Assembly: GCF_008931805.1 (NCBI RefSeq)
Contig: NZ_CP044399.1
Coordinates: forward strand, 2,108,001-2,172,000
Source of the DNA: Moritella marina ATCC 15381
GTDB taxonomy: Bacteria > Pseudomonadota > Gammaproteobacteria > Enterobacterales > Moritellaceae
DNA length: 64,000 bases
Direction of reading: 5' to 3'
Of the stretch, positions 1 through 10,400 are shown one piece after another (position 1 is the stretch's first letter; each line of letters starts with the position of its first letter). The translations under genes and the position numbers were made by a program. The notes under the pieces were generated by a model. The model ran no database searches. It was given only the letters and a program-made list of their open reading frames with translations, and was not told the origin of the DNA.

Positions 1-227
1 GCATCGTACTCCGCTTCTTTAATACCTAGTGCTAATAATTCTTCAAGCAGGATCGTGACTTTCTGCCCATTTGGCGTACCCAGAGAGTAAAGTTGCAGTG
101 CATGTTCGCCTACAGGTAGTGCTTGTTCGTGGGTTGCGCCAGATACTGGACGGTTAATGTTAGCCCACTTATTACCGCCATCTGTGTTATGAACCCAAAC
201 TTTAGGTGGTGTGTATTCATTTTTCAT
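1..227 (-). CDS. yghU: YghU-like glutathione-dependent disulfide-bond oxidoreductase (N-terminal part)
   Basis: Only the first 75 codons lie in the window; the gene runs off the left edge. The N-terminus MKNEYTPPKVWVHN, followed by NINRPVSG and then LQLYSLGTPNGQKV, closely follows the E. coli YghU pattern: a short lead-in, then the thioredoxin-fold GST N-terminal domain. YghU-type proteins are nu-class GSTs that bind glutathione and reduce disulfides in the cytoplasm. The start ATG lies behind a purine-rich GAGAGCA. The part visible cannot show whether the C-terminal helical domain is intact. The family assignment is from recognised sequence similarity; the function is family knowledge. Confidence 0.85.
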   Translation of the reverse strand, partial: MKNEYTPPKVWVHNTDGGNKWANINRPVSGATHEQALPVGEHALQLYSLGTPNGQKVTILLEELLALGIKEAEYD

Positions 228-362
228 AATGTGCTCTCAATGTTATTTATTTGGATGAGGTAAGGTAAGATAAACCCGTTCACCCATACATGAACCGACT
301 GTACTGTCATAAAATACTATAGGGAAAGTTTAGATTACTCAAGGGATAAGGAATTCTGAGAG

Positions 363-402
363 TAAGAATAACCACTGATACTTACCTCAGTGGCTATTCT
401 TA
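363..402. terminator. Hairpin terminator downstream of the ABC importer operon
   Basis: A 16-bp stem with one mismatch (TAAGAATAACCACTGA paired with TCAGTGGCTATTCTTA) and an 8-nt loop lies about 50 bp past the stop of the ABC ATPase gene. The stem is flanked by A/T runs, so it could stop transcripts from the importer operon on the minus strand. Confidence 0.7.
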
Positions 403-450
403 AATTAACGTGAAAATAATGCTCTCATCAGCTAAAGCTAAGCAGTCGTA

Positions 451-1206
451 TTACAAAATACTCGATAAAAATTTCTGTAATCTTGGGTGAGAAGGGTTTT
501 CAAAAAAGTTGGCCGGCACATCGTCTACAAGTAGTTGTCCATCTTCCATAAACAATACCCGGTCGGCAACTTCGCTAGCAAAGCCCATTTCGTGAGTCAC
601 CACCACCATGGTCATGCCTTCTTCTGCTAATGATTTCATCACTTCAAGCACCTCCCCCACCATCTCAGGATCGAGTGCTGAGGTTGGTTCATCAAATAAC
701 ATCAGGTCAGGTTTCATGGCTAACGCTCTGGCAATCGCCACTCGTTGCTGTTGCCCGCCGGATAACTGACTTGGGTATACATTCACTTTTTCGGCCAGTC
801 CAACTCGAGTAAGCAAGCTTATAGCATCTTTTTCAACTTGCTCTTTCCCCAAATTAGATACCTTTAATGGCGCCAGCTTCACATTTTCTTTAACCGATAA
901 ATGCGGGAAAAGATTAAATGATTGAAATACCATACCGACGTTTTCACGTAAGGTATTAATATTAGTCGAGGAATCATACATATTGATACCATCAATCATG
1001 ATCTCTCCTTCAGTCACTGTTTCTAACTGATTTAGCGTGCGTAAGAAGGTAGATTTACCCGATCCTGATGGACCAATAATAACCACCACTTCGCCCCGCT
1101 TAACGGTCACGGATACTTTTTTAAGTGCATGACAATTGTTGGCATATATTTTATCGACATCTGTGGCGATCACCATGTCTTCGCCGTTATAATTTGCTCT
1201 AGTCAC
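451..1206 (-). CDS. Polar amino-acid ABC transporter ATP-binding protein (GlnQ/HisP family)
   Basis: This is the cytoplasmic ATPase of an amino-acid importer. Walker [10 protein letters not shown] lies at about residues 45-53, the Q-loop [11 protein letters not shown] at about 93-102, the ABC signature LSGGQQQR at about 148-155, and Walker B LMLFDEP at about 168-174. A length of 251 residues is usual for the family. The GTG start overlaps the stop of the upstream permease gene, indicating translational coupling; an ATG ten codons later is an alternative start. It is the last gene of a binding protein-permease-ATPase operon and is followed by a hairpin terminator. The exact amino acid transported cannot be read from this subunit. 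Confidence 0.93.
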   Translation of the reverse strand: MTRANYNGEDMVIATDVDKIYANNCHALKKVSVTVKRGEVVVIIGPSGSGKSTFLRTLNQLETVTEGEIMIDGINMYDSSTNINTLRENVGMVFQSFNLFPHLSVKENVKLAPLKVSNLGKEQVEKDAISLLTRVGLAEKVNVYPSQLSGGQQQRVAIARALAMKPDLMLFDEPTSALDPEMVGEVLEVMKSLAEEGMTMVVVTHEMGFASEVADRVLFMEDGQLLVDDVPANFFENPSHPRLQKFLSSIL

Positions 1207-2146
1207 TGGTTGATAACCTCTTTTCTATGCGCTGAACGCCAAAAGATAACGTTGCAGTAAGGACAAGATAAAGCGCTGCTACTGTAAACCAAACTTCAAA
1301 GGTAGCAAAACTGCCCGCAACTACTTCTCTGCCAGCCTTAGTTAAATCTGTAATTGAAATCACTGATACCAGAGATGAATCTTTGATTAAGTTAATAAAC
1401 TGACCAGCCATAGGTGGCAAAGTACGTTTAAATGCCTGTGGTAACACGACGTAAATCATCGCTTTTGGATAACTCATGCCCAACGAGCGTGCCGCTTCCA
1501 TTTGACCAGGTGAAATAGATTGAATACCTGAACGTATGATCTCAGCAATGTAAGCGCCTGTGAACACAGATAAGGCGGCAATACCGGCGGTAAAGCGATC
1601 TAAATCAAAAATAGTCCCTAAGAAGAAGTAGACAATAAATATCTGCACAAGTAACGGGGTGCCACGGATGACCTCGACATATAAAAAGGCAAAATTACGG
1701 CTTAAAGGGTTAATGGATATACGCATTAATGCCGCGACTAAACCAATGATGATGGCAAAGAATAACGAGATAAGTGACAATTTAATCGTCATCAACAAGC
1801 CTTGTAACAACACCCCCATGCTCTGTTGATCTATACTTGAGACAGTATCTCCCTCAAAAACCAAATCGCCATCACTAACAAATACATCGTCAGCTTTTGC
1901 GACTACCTGAGTTGGTTCACCATTATCAAATTCAACAGTAATAAGACCGCTGCCATTCATGACAATCGTACCATCATATTCTGCATAAGTGTCTATTGGT
2001 GAAGTATCTATAATGTAAGGAACCACGCGATTCCATTGCCAATTATAATCAATTTTTTGTGATGCTGAATAGATTGAAAATCCGACTGCAACTAGCGCTA
2101 ACAGAGACAGTAAGTGCCACATCCAATTATGTTTTTTATCGTGCAT
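1199..2146 (-). CDS. Polar amino-acid ABC transporter permease (HisM family) with a long N-terminal insertion
   Basis: This is the inner-membrane subunit of the importer. The C-terminal two thirds are a standard HisM/GlnP-type permease with several membrane segments and the coupling EAA loop ([16 protein letters not shown]). At 315 residues it is longer than the usual 220-250. After the first membrane helix (about residues 10-27) comes a hydrophilic stretch of about 80 residues rich in acidic residues before the transmembrane core begins at about 110. By the usual topology that stretch would be periplasmic. The gene sits between those of the binding protein and the ATPase, overlapping the latter by 8 bp. 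Confidence 0.9.
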   Translation of the reverse strand: MHDKKHNWMWHLLSLLALVAVGFSIYSASQKIDYNWQWNRVVPYIIDTSPIDTYAEYDGTIVMNGSGLITVEFDNGEPTQVVAKADDVFVSDGDLVFEGDTVSSIDQQSMGVLLQGLLMTIKLSLISLFFAIIIGLVAALMRISINPLSRNFAFLYVEVIRGTPLLVQIFIVYFFLGTIFDLDRFTAGIAALSVFTGAYIAEIIRSGIQSISPGQMEAARSLGMSYPKAMIYVVLPQAFKRTLPPMAGQFINLIKDSSLVSVISITDLTKAGREVVAGSFATFEVWFTVAALYLVLTATLSFGVQRIEKRLSTSD

Positions 2147-2203
2147 ATTAATCCCAAATAAAGAGCTAAAAAGCCAGTAGCAAAAGGCTACTGGCCCATC
2201 CGC

Positions 2204-3004
2204 TTATTTAACTTGCTTTAACCAAGCATCACTCTTGAACCATTTGTCATAGATTCGATCGTAGGTACCGTCACCTTTGATTTGACGCAAGAAATTATTC
2301 AGGAAGTTAAGCATATCGTGATCACCTTGTTTCACTGCCCAACCCAGTGGTTCGTAAGTGAAAGGTTCAAGAATCGACTCCACTTTATCGCTATTTTGCG
2401 CAGCATAAATAGAGATAAATGGCATATCGTAAACCATTGCATCCGCTTTGCCGTTGATGACTTCTAAAGCCGCGTCTGTTTCTGTTTCAAATGCATTATA
2501 TTTGGCTTTTTTAAGCATTCTTTTGATCACAACTTCACCTGTTGTGCCAAGTTTACCCGCCACTGTGTATTGCGGATCATTGAGGTCTTTATAGCTGGTA
2601 ATTTCACCCTTCAGTTTCGGGTTAATAATGATAGATTGGCCGACAACAATATAAGGGTCAGCAAAGTTTACCTTTAAGTTACGCTTCGCGGTCACCGTCA
2701 TACCAGCCATGATCACGTCACATTTCCCTGTGATAAGTGCAGGAATAATACCGTCCCATGCTGTATTGACTGGCACATATTTAACACCCATCTGCTTTGC
2801 CATCATTTTACCTAAGTCGACATCAAAACCGATGTAACTGTTATTCTTTGATTTCATCTCAAACGGCATATAGCCAGCATCAAAACAGGCACGTAGCTCA
2901 CCCGATTCAGCAATGCCATCTAATACAGCACCGGCATTAGCGCTTGCAGAACAGAAGATCATTGTACTCAAAGCGATAATTTTGCTGATTTTATTCTTTT
3001 TCAT
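2204..3004 (-). CDS. Periplasmic amino-acid-binding protein of the ABC importer
   Basis: This is a solute-binding protein (SBP_bac_3 family, 266 residues). A signal peptide covers about residues 1-24 (basic MKKNKISK, hydrophobic core, cleavage after SANA). The mature part has typical family blocks: GFDVDLGKMMAK, MTVTAKRN with the arginine that normally binds the ligand carboxylate, NFADPY, and LGTTGE. It would deliver a polar amino acid to the downstream permease and ATPase. The start has a good ribosome site, AAGGAATTAAT, before the ATG. It is the first gene of the operon. Ligand identity is not determined. Confidence 0.92.
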   Translation of the reverse strand: MKKNKISKIIALSTMIFCSASANAGAVLDGIAESGELRACFDAGYMPFEMKSKNNSYIGFDVDLGKMMAKQMGVKYVPVNTAWDGIIPALITGKCDVIMAGMTVTAKRNLKVNFADPYIVVGQSIIINPKLKGEITSYKDLNDPQYTVAGKLGTTGEVVIKRMLKKAKYNAFETETDAALEVINGKADAMVYDMPFISIYAAQNSDKVESILEPFTYEPLGWAVKQGDHDMLNFLNNFLRQIKGDGTYDRIYDKWFKSDAWLKQVK

Positions 3005-3398
3005 ATTAATTCCTTGTTATATTTTCGAACAAATTAATCCATTAGTCGGTGTTTATTCACAATTACCATTACTTTGAGCATATCCAAGCGAGATTAACGC
3101 TTACATATTCATATCTAAAAACACGGATAACCAGTGTTCCACTCTATCTATAATCAATAAAGCAGCTAATTAGACCTAAATATAATGATAATTAAAAATA
3201 TAGGACAACTATGCACTAGCCTGAATCAAATAACATTGAACTAAAACACATAACAATAAATTAACACTGATAACAATGACAAAAATCATGCAAACGATAA
3301 AATAAAGTGGTCAATACCGATTAAAACGCAGAAAATAAGAGGTATATTTATTGATTATTAAAAATAAGCCTACCCTTAAGACCAAAATCACAGGTTCT
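3005..3398. other. Upstream region of the ABC importer operon
   Basis: This A/T-rich non-coding stretch lies upstream of the binding-protein gene and must carry its promoter on the minus strand. I could not pick a single convincing -35/-10 pair. No conserved ORF was seen. Confidence 0.4.
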
Positions 3399-3521
3399 TT
3401 ATAGAGCCAGATTAATACGAACAACCTCTTCGCATAGATTACAGCAGGTACAGCACAACAAAGTCATCGCCATCAATTGGTAGCACACCAATCCGCAGCG
3501 GGTTAGACAGGCTTTAATTTA
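3399..3521 (-). pseudogene. Decayed remnant of a 2Fe-2S ferredoxin-domain C-terminus
   Basis: Read on the minus strand, this stretch gives KACLTRCGLVCYQL, then TLLCCTC, then CEEVVRINLAL and a stop. It aligns with the C-terminus of the ferredoxin-domain protein encoded at 15456-16286 (ACKTKLL, GKVSYQ, VLLCCAVP, REEVVRIKLEL, stop). The DNA is also clearly related over about 60 bp around the last codons. The frame is closed by a stop just upstream, there is no start codon or flavin domain, and residues are missing between the conserved blocks. I read it as the leftover 3' end of a second copy of that reductase. Confidence 0.65.
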
Positions 3522-3525
3522 TCCA

Positions 3526-3556
3526 TAAAAAAGGCCTGAAATTAGGCCTTTTTTAA
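3526..3556. terminator. Bidirectional rho-independent terminator
   Basis: The stem AAAAAAGGCCT / AGGCCTTTTTT with a 6-nt loop has A and T runs on both sides, a textbook intrinsic terminator. It lies about 80 bp downstream of the giant surface-protein gene, which reads towards it. Confidence 0.9.
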
Positions 3557-3635
3557 TATTTTACTTTTTACAGCACAAACTTAGAACTGCTAAGCCAGTG
3601 TTAAGTTTTAATACCATGCATCCCACCGTTAGGGG

Positions 3636-4412
3636 TTAGAAACGGTATTTGATCCCAAACTCCCATGCATCAACATGGTTGTTGGCAAAATCATAACGGT
3701 TCCAGCCAAAATATACAGGCAATGCGGTTACAAAATCGACTTCAACCCCAGCTCCATAATGGGTGCCCCAACCACTGTCATCAAACTCACGGGTAATCGC
3801 TCCCGAGGATAACTCATACTTACTGGCCCAACGCATTTTACCCACTTGCAATACTCCGCTGATATGATCAGTCAAAGCCAAATTAAAGATCATATCAAGC
3901 ACGCCAGCATCTGCAGTGACCGGATAAACCTGCTGAGCACTATCTAAATAGCCGTTGGCATCAATCGCCTGCCCAGTTAGCGTTGTTTCAACCAGCCCTA
4001 AATTAACATAACCTAATTCAAATGCTAACCAGGGGGTAGTTTGTAGTCCGATATAACCCCGGAAACCCGGTCGAGACAAATCACTTTGGCTAACCTGAGC
4101 ATCTAAACCTAGCTGAGTTAGCTCACGCTCAAAATCATCGTTACGCTCTTCACTTTTGACCGCCAGTACGCTCATGCCGATGTAAAAACGTTTCTGTGTG
4201 GTTTTTTCCAATGCCATTGTTGTTGTCGGCGTCGTCACCCCCTGATGCTCTTGATCAATGGGAGTCGCGGTTACCACAGTTGCAGTCGTACTTACTAGTG
4301 TATTTTCCGCCAACGTGCTGTCGGCGGCCTGAGCTGACTTCAACATAATAGCCATAGCAATCAAACTATACTGTAATACCCGCCAGTAAGTGGTGCCTGT
4401 TTTTGATTGCAT
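3636..4412 (-). CDS. Possible independently translated outer-membrane barrel protein (alternative start inside the giant gene)
   Basis: An in-frame ATG at codon 2464 of the giant ORF is preceded by AAGGGG four bases upstream. It would give a 258-residue protein with its own signal peptide (MQSKTGTTYWRVLQYS, a hydrophobic core, cleavage after SAQA). The barrel domain that follows has alternating hydrophobic strands (YIGLQTTPWLAFELGYV) and ends in phenylalanine, as outer-membrane proteins do. It may be made both as a fusion and separately, or the two genes may have fused recently. The evidence is the sequence pattern only. Confidence 0.4.
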   Translation of the reverse strand: MQSKTGTTYWRVLQYSLIAMAIMLKSAQAADSTLAENTLVSTTATVVTATPIDQEHQGVTTPTTTMALEKTTQKRFYIGMSVLAVKSEERNDDFERELTQLGLDAQVSQSDLSRPGFRGYIGLQTTPWLAFELGYVNLGLVETTLTGQAIDANGYLDSAQQVYPVTADAGVLDMIFNLALTDHISGVLQVGKMRWASKYELSSGAITREFDDSGWGTHYGAGVEVDFVTALPVYFGWNRYDFANNHVDAWEFGIKYRF

Positions 4413-7400
4413 TACGCCCCTTGCTAACGCCAATAATCCAAGTAATATCACTAAACTTTCAGACATTGACCCCGCGCCACCTTTACCCTTCGTTGTCACT
4501 TCAATGGGTTCAAAGAGTGCCGTAGCGACACCGCCGGGATCATTCACGGCACCATTGATTTCACCATCGGCATCATTCGGTCCGCCATCTTCAATAGTGA
4601 GCTGTACACACCAATGATCCAGCCTTAATCCCGCCACGTAAGCAACATTGCCCGGAGGTGGGCAATAGCCTTTTTCGCCGGGTGCCGAGCTCAGCTGATT
4701 ATTGGCATTTTCGGTAAAATCGACCCAACCCGTTGGCATCAGTTTTCGATAAATAGCATCGGCGGGGATTGCTTTAAACTGCGCCACCACAATATTAACG
4801 CTTTGCCCTGCTACAGGTAGATCATCGACAATGAAATTGAAAATACCATTATCAAAATTATAACGGGTTAGCTCCTCAGCAACGCCGCTGCCCACTTCAT
4901 GAAATTCGGCAATATTCTCAGCTGAGACGCTAGAACCCGCTTCATTACCGGTTTGACTAGTGCTTCCGGAATTAAATGCCACATGCCCTAATCTCAGTGA
5001 CAATCCGGCCTCAGTTTCCATTAAGAACGCCTGACTGTTAATCACTTCGCCAGCAGACTCACTGCGTATTTCCTGAATAACATTACTGGCCAGTGCAATA
5101 TGGTCAAGGTAATCAGGGATCCCATCAAGATCACTATCTGTTAAGCCCTCGCTTTCATCGCTAATACCATCACCATCGCTATCGCTACTACCAAGCGCTA
5201 TCACATCTTTTATCACTCGTAGGGATGTTTCTACCATAGCGGTTTTTTCACCATCACTTATCTGCACCACTAACTTATAACTACCTGTAGCCAAGTCCGC
5301 TGGGTTAATCGTGAATAGACTATTCGTACTATCAATATCACCTAAAGCACCATCACTGGATGACCAATCATAACTGTGGTTATCACCCGTATTTGGATCG
5401 GCAACCACAGCGTGAATAGTAAACTCGTCATCATCATTATGGATAATTCGTTTAATCACACTATTTTCCGTAACCGTTGCTGTAGCACTAAACCGTACCG
5501 TGGGGGCAACATTTTCTTCATAAATCGTGATCGTGTGACTATCTTTAGCACCTATAACCGCATTAGTTGGTTGGTTCATGGTAACCGTAATGTTTTCAGT
5601 CCCCTCACCTACGCCATCGTCCCTTACGTCAAAGGTCACGGTTGCTGTTGTTTCACCTTTGACTGCACCTGTTATTTTTTGCAAGCTAACACTTCTATCT
5701 GTAAGGTTATGATCTTCAGGGTTAACCGCTGTTCCCGATATAGTAAATGGAATAGTCACTGGATATATTGCAGCCTGTCCATTAAGGATAATATCAAAGG
5801 ACACCTCGCCCTCTTCTGCAGTATCTTGGTTTTTACTGAACTCCACCAACGGAATAACATGTAGTTTTTGGGTTAGATTGGCGTTGTTACCAGCTGAATC
5901 TACTGCTGACCAGAGGATGTTATAGCAACCAGGCGAAAAATGGGTTTGCGCTGATTTGCCAACCGCATCATCTTCGCTAACACAGGCGAACAGATCATAT
6001 TGAGCAAGCAAGATTCCATCTTTACCATCTTCGACAGTTGGGACAACCAAACTGACTTTAGTAAATAACCCCGTGGCATTTACGGCTAAGTCTCCGATTA
6101 AATCTTCCGGCGCGGTAAACACAGGGGCGTAATCATCTCGAGTCGGATCAGTTCCAGCTAAATATTCATCTAAATTAGTGACGCCATCGCCATCTAAATC
6201 CAAACTAGCATCGCTAGCATCCAGCGGTTCTAAGCCATTTGCAAGTTCAAACTCATTGCTCATGCCATCGCCATCGATATCGCTATCAACATCATCACCG
6301 ATTTGATCGCCATCCAGATCGCCATCCACTGCAATGCTAAAGGAGAGTGAATCGCTGGCGCTGCCGTCTGATACACTCACTGTAATATTACTGGTGGTCA
6401 CATCGACTTCTGCTGCCGTAGGCGTACCACTGACCACACCACTTATTGCGTTAATCGTTAACCAGCTTGGTTGATTACTTAGGCTATAAGTGAGTTCGGC
6501 TGGCGTATTATCCACATCAGTTGCACTTGCCGTAAAGCCATAAGCAACACCTGCGACAGCGAGTGTTATTGGTGATGCTGATATTACGGGCGCATCATTC
6601 ACGTTGGTGACTTCAATACTAAACGCGGCTAAATCATCGGTGACATTCGAGCCGTCTTTTACCGTAATAACAATACTGGATGTCGTACCAACATGCGTAT
6701 TAGTCGGGGTGCCCGACAATTCCCCAGTTATGGTATTGAACGTCGCCCAACTTGGTTTATTAGTGATAGTGAACACTTTGGTATCACCACTGTCCACATC
6801 TATCACTGTCGGCGTAAAGCTGTAAACCGCATCTTCAGCTATCGTTGTCGCTGGTGTGCCACTGATAACTGGTGCGTCATTCTCATTCGTCACCGTAAGA
6901 TTGAAACCACTCAGGCTGGCTGTCACAGCGCTGCCATCGGTCACCGTAATAATGATATTACTGGTTGTACCAATATTATCATTCGTTGGCGTACCAGAGA
7001 GTAGACCTGTCGCCGTGCTGAATGCTGCCCAACTTGGTTTGTTATTAATGCTGAATGTTTTTGTATCACCACTGTCCACATCTGTCACCGTAGGCGTGAA
7101 GCTATACGCAACGTCTTCAGCTATCGTTGTCGCTGGCGAACCAGTAATAACTGGTGCGTCATTTTCATTCGTCACCGTAAGATTGAAACCACTCAGGCTG
7201 GCTGTCGCATTACTGCTGTCTTTCACTGTAATGACAATGCCACTTGTGACGCCTACATCATCATTAGTTGGTGTACCCGAAAGTGCACCGGTTGTTGTAC
7301 TGAATGTGACCCAACTTGGTTTGTTATTAATGCTGAATGCTTTTGTATCACCACTGTCCACATCTGTCACCGTAGGCGTGAAGCTATACGCAACGTCTTC

Positions 7401-10400
7401 AGCTATCGTTGTCGCTGGCGAACCAGTAATAACTGGTGCGTCATTTTCATTCGTCACCGTAAGATTGAAACCACTCAGGCTGGCTGTCGCAGCGCTGCCA
7501 TCGGTCACCGTAATAATGATATTACTGGTTGTACCAATATTATCATTCGTTGGCGTACCTGAGAGTAGACCTGTCGCCGTGCTGAATGCTGCCCAACTTG
7601 GTTTGTTATTAATGCTGAATGTTTTTGTATCACCACTGTCCACATCTGTAACCGTAGGCGTGAAGCTATACGCAACGTCTTCAGCTATCGTTGTCGCTGG
7701 CGAACCAGTAATAACTGGTGCGTCATTTTCATTCGTCACCGTAAGATTGAAACCACTCAGGCTGGCTGTCGCAGCGCTGCCATCGGTCACCGTAATAATG
7801 ATATTACTGGTTGTACCAATATTATCATTCGTTGGCGTACCAGAGAGTAGACCTGTCGCCGTGCTGAATGTTGCCCAACTTGGTTTGCTACTGATACTGA
7901 ATGTTTTTGTATCATCACTGTCCACATCTGTAACCGTAGGCGTGAAGCTATAAGCAGCGTCTTCTGCGACTGTGGTTGCTGGTGTGCCGCTGATAACTGG
8001 TGCGTCATTCTCATTCGTCACCGTAAGATTGAAACCACTCAGACTGGCTGTCGCATTACTGCTGTCTTTCACTGTAATGACAATGCCACTTGTGACGCCT
8101 ACATCATCATTAGTTGGTGTACCCGAAAGTGCACCGGTTGTTGTACTGAATGTGACCCAACTTGGTTTGTTATTAATGCTGAATGTTTTTGTATCACCAC
8201 TGTCCACATCTGTCACCGTAGGCGTGAAGCTATACGCAACGTCTTCAGCTATCGTTGTCGCTGGCGAACCAGTAATAACTGGTGCGTCATTTTCATTCGT
8301 CACCGTAAGATTGAAACCACTCAGGCTGGCTGTCGCAGCGCTGCCATCGGTCACCGTAATAATGATATTACTGGTTGTACCAATATTATCATTCGTTGGC
8401 GTACCTGAGAGTAGACCTGTCGCCGTGCTGAATGCTGCCCAACTTGGTTTGTTATTAATGCTGAATGTTTTTGTATCACCACTGTCCACATCTGTAACCG
8501 TAGGCGTGAAGCTATACGCAACGTCTTCAGCTATCGTTGTCGCTGGCGAACCAGTAATAACTGGTGCGTCATTTTCATTCGTCACCGTAAGATTGAAACC
8601 ACTCAGGCTGGCTGTCGCAGCGCTGCCATCGGTCACCGTAATAATGATATTACTGGTTGTACCAATATTATCATTCGTTGGCGTACCAGAGAGTAGACCT
8701 GTCGCCGTGCTGAATGCTGCCCAACTTGGTTTGTTATTAATGCTGAATGTTTTAGTATCACCACTGTCCACATCTGTAACCGTAGGCGTGAAGCTATAAG
8801 CAGCGTCTTCTGCGACTGTGGTTGCTGGTGTGCCGCTGATAACTGGTGCGTCATTCTCATTCGTCACCGTAAGATTGAAACCACTCAGACTGGCTGTCGC
8901 ATTACTGCTGTCTTTCACTGTAATGACAATGCCACTTGTGACGCCTACATCATCATTCGTTGGTGTACCAGATAACACACCCGTTATTGTGCTGAACGTT
9001 GCCCAACTTGGTTTGCTACTGATACTGAATGTTTTTGTATCATCACTGTCCACATCTGTAACCGTAGGCGTGAAGCTATACGCAACGTCTTCAGCTATCG
9101 TTGTCGCTGGCGAACCAGTAATAACTGGTGCGTCATTTTCATTCGTCACCGTAAGATTGAAACCACTCAGGCTGGCTGTCGCAGCGCTGCCATCGGTCAC
9201 CGTAATAATGATATTACTGGTTGTACCAATATTATCATTCGTTGGCGTACCTGAGAGTAGACCTGTCGCCGTGCTGAATGTTGCCCAACTTGGTTTGCTA
9301 CTGATACTGAATGTTTTTGTATCATCACTGTCCACATCAGTCACCGTAGGCGTGAAGCTATAAGTTGCGTCTTCTGCGACAGTGGTTGCTGGAGTGCCGC
9401 TGATAACTGGTGCGTCATTCTCATTCGTCACCGTAAGACTGAAACCACTCAGGCTGGCTGTCGCAGCGCTGCCATCGGTCACCGTAATAATGATATTACT
9501 GGTTGTACCAATATTATCATTCGTTGGCGTACCTGAGAGTAGACCTGTCGCCGTACTGAATGTTGCCCAACTTGGTTTGCTACTGATACTGAATGTTTTT
9601 GTATCATCACTGTCCACATCTGTCACCGTAGGCGTGAAGCTATACGCAACGTCTTCAGCTATCGTTGTCGCTGGCGAACCAGTAATAACTGGTGCGTCAT
9701 TTTCATTGGTCACAGTAAGGCTAAACGCCGCTAAACTAGCTTGTGCACCGATCTTATCTGTCACTGTAATGATAATATTACTGGTTGTTCCTACGTGACT
9801 ATTGGTTGGTGTTCCTGAAAGTAAACCCGTTACAGTATCAAACTCGGCCCACGTTGGCTTATTGCTAATACTAAACGTTTTAGTGTCACCACTATCTGCA
9901 TCTGTCACTGTCGGCGTAAAGCTATAAGTCGCGTCTTCTGCGACTGTGGTTATTGGAGTACCCGTAATCACAGGAGCATTATTCGGCGCTACCGTCAGTG
10001 TTAATATATCATTAACTGTACCACCGTTATTATCATTGGCGGTTACTGTAATCGCACTTGTGCCAACATCTGCTGAACTTGGCGTACCAGAGTATTCAGT
10101 ACCAGTAAACATCAACCAAGTTGGTAACCCTGTAATGGAGATAGTTAATGTATCGTTATCTGCATCGGTAAACACATCAGTAGGCGGTAAAAAACTAAAC
10201 ACATTTCCGACTTTAGCAGATTGGTCTGCGATTGGATTTATAACTGTAGGGGCATCATTTACCGAGGTAATATCAAACTGTAAAGTATCGTTATCAGCAC
10301 CACTATTACCATCATTAGTAGCGATTTGGACCGAACCAGCATTGTTGCCGTTTAGGTTGGGTGTTGGGGTAAATGTCATAGCATCAAGAGCGGTATTAAT

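Noticed and set aside
6856-9798. Several long plus-strand open frames (up to 365 codons) opposite the giant gene
   Set aside because: They are mirror frames of the 282-bp repeats, keep the same period, lack start signals and have transposed hydrophobic composition. The minus-strand protein explains the region fully.
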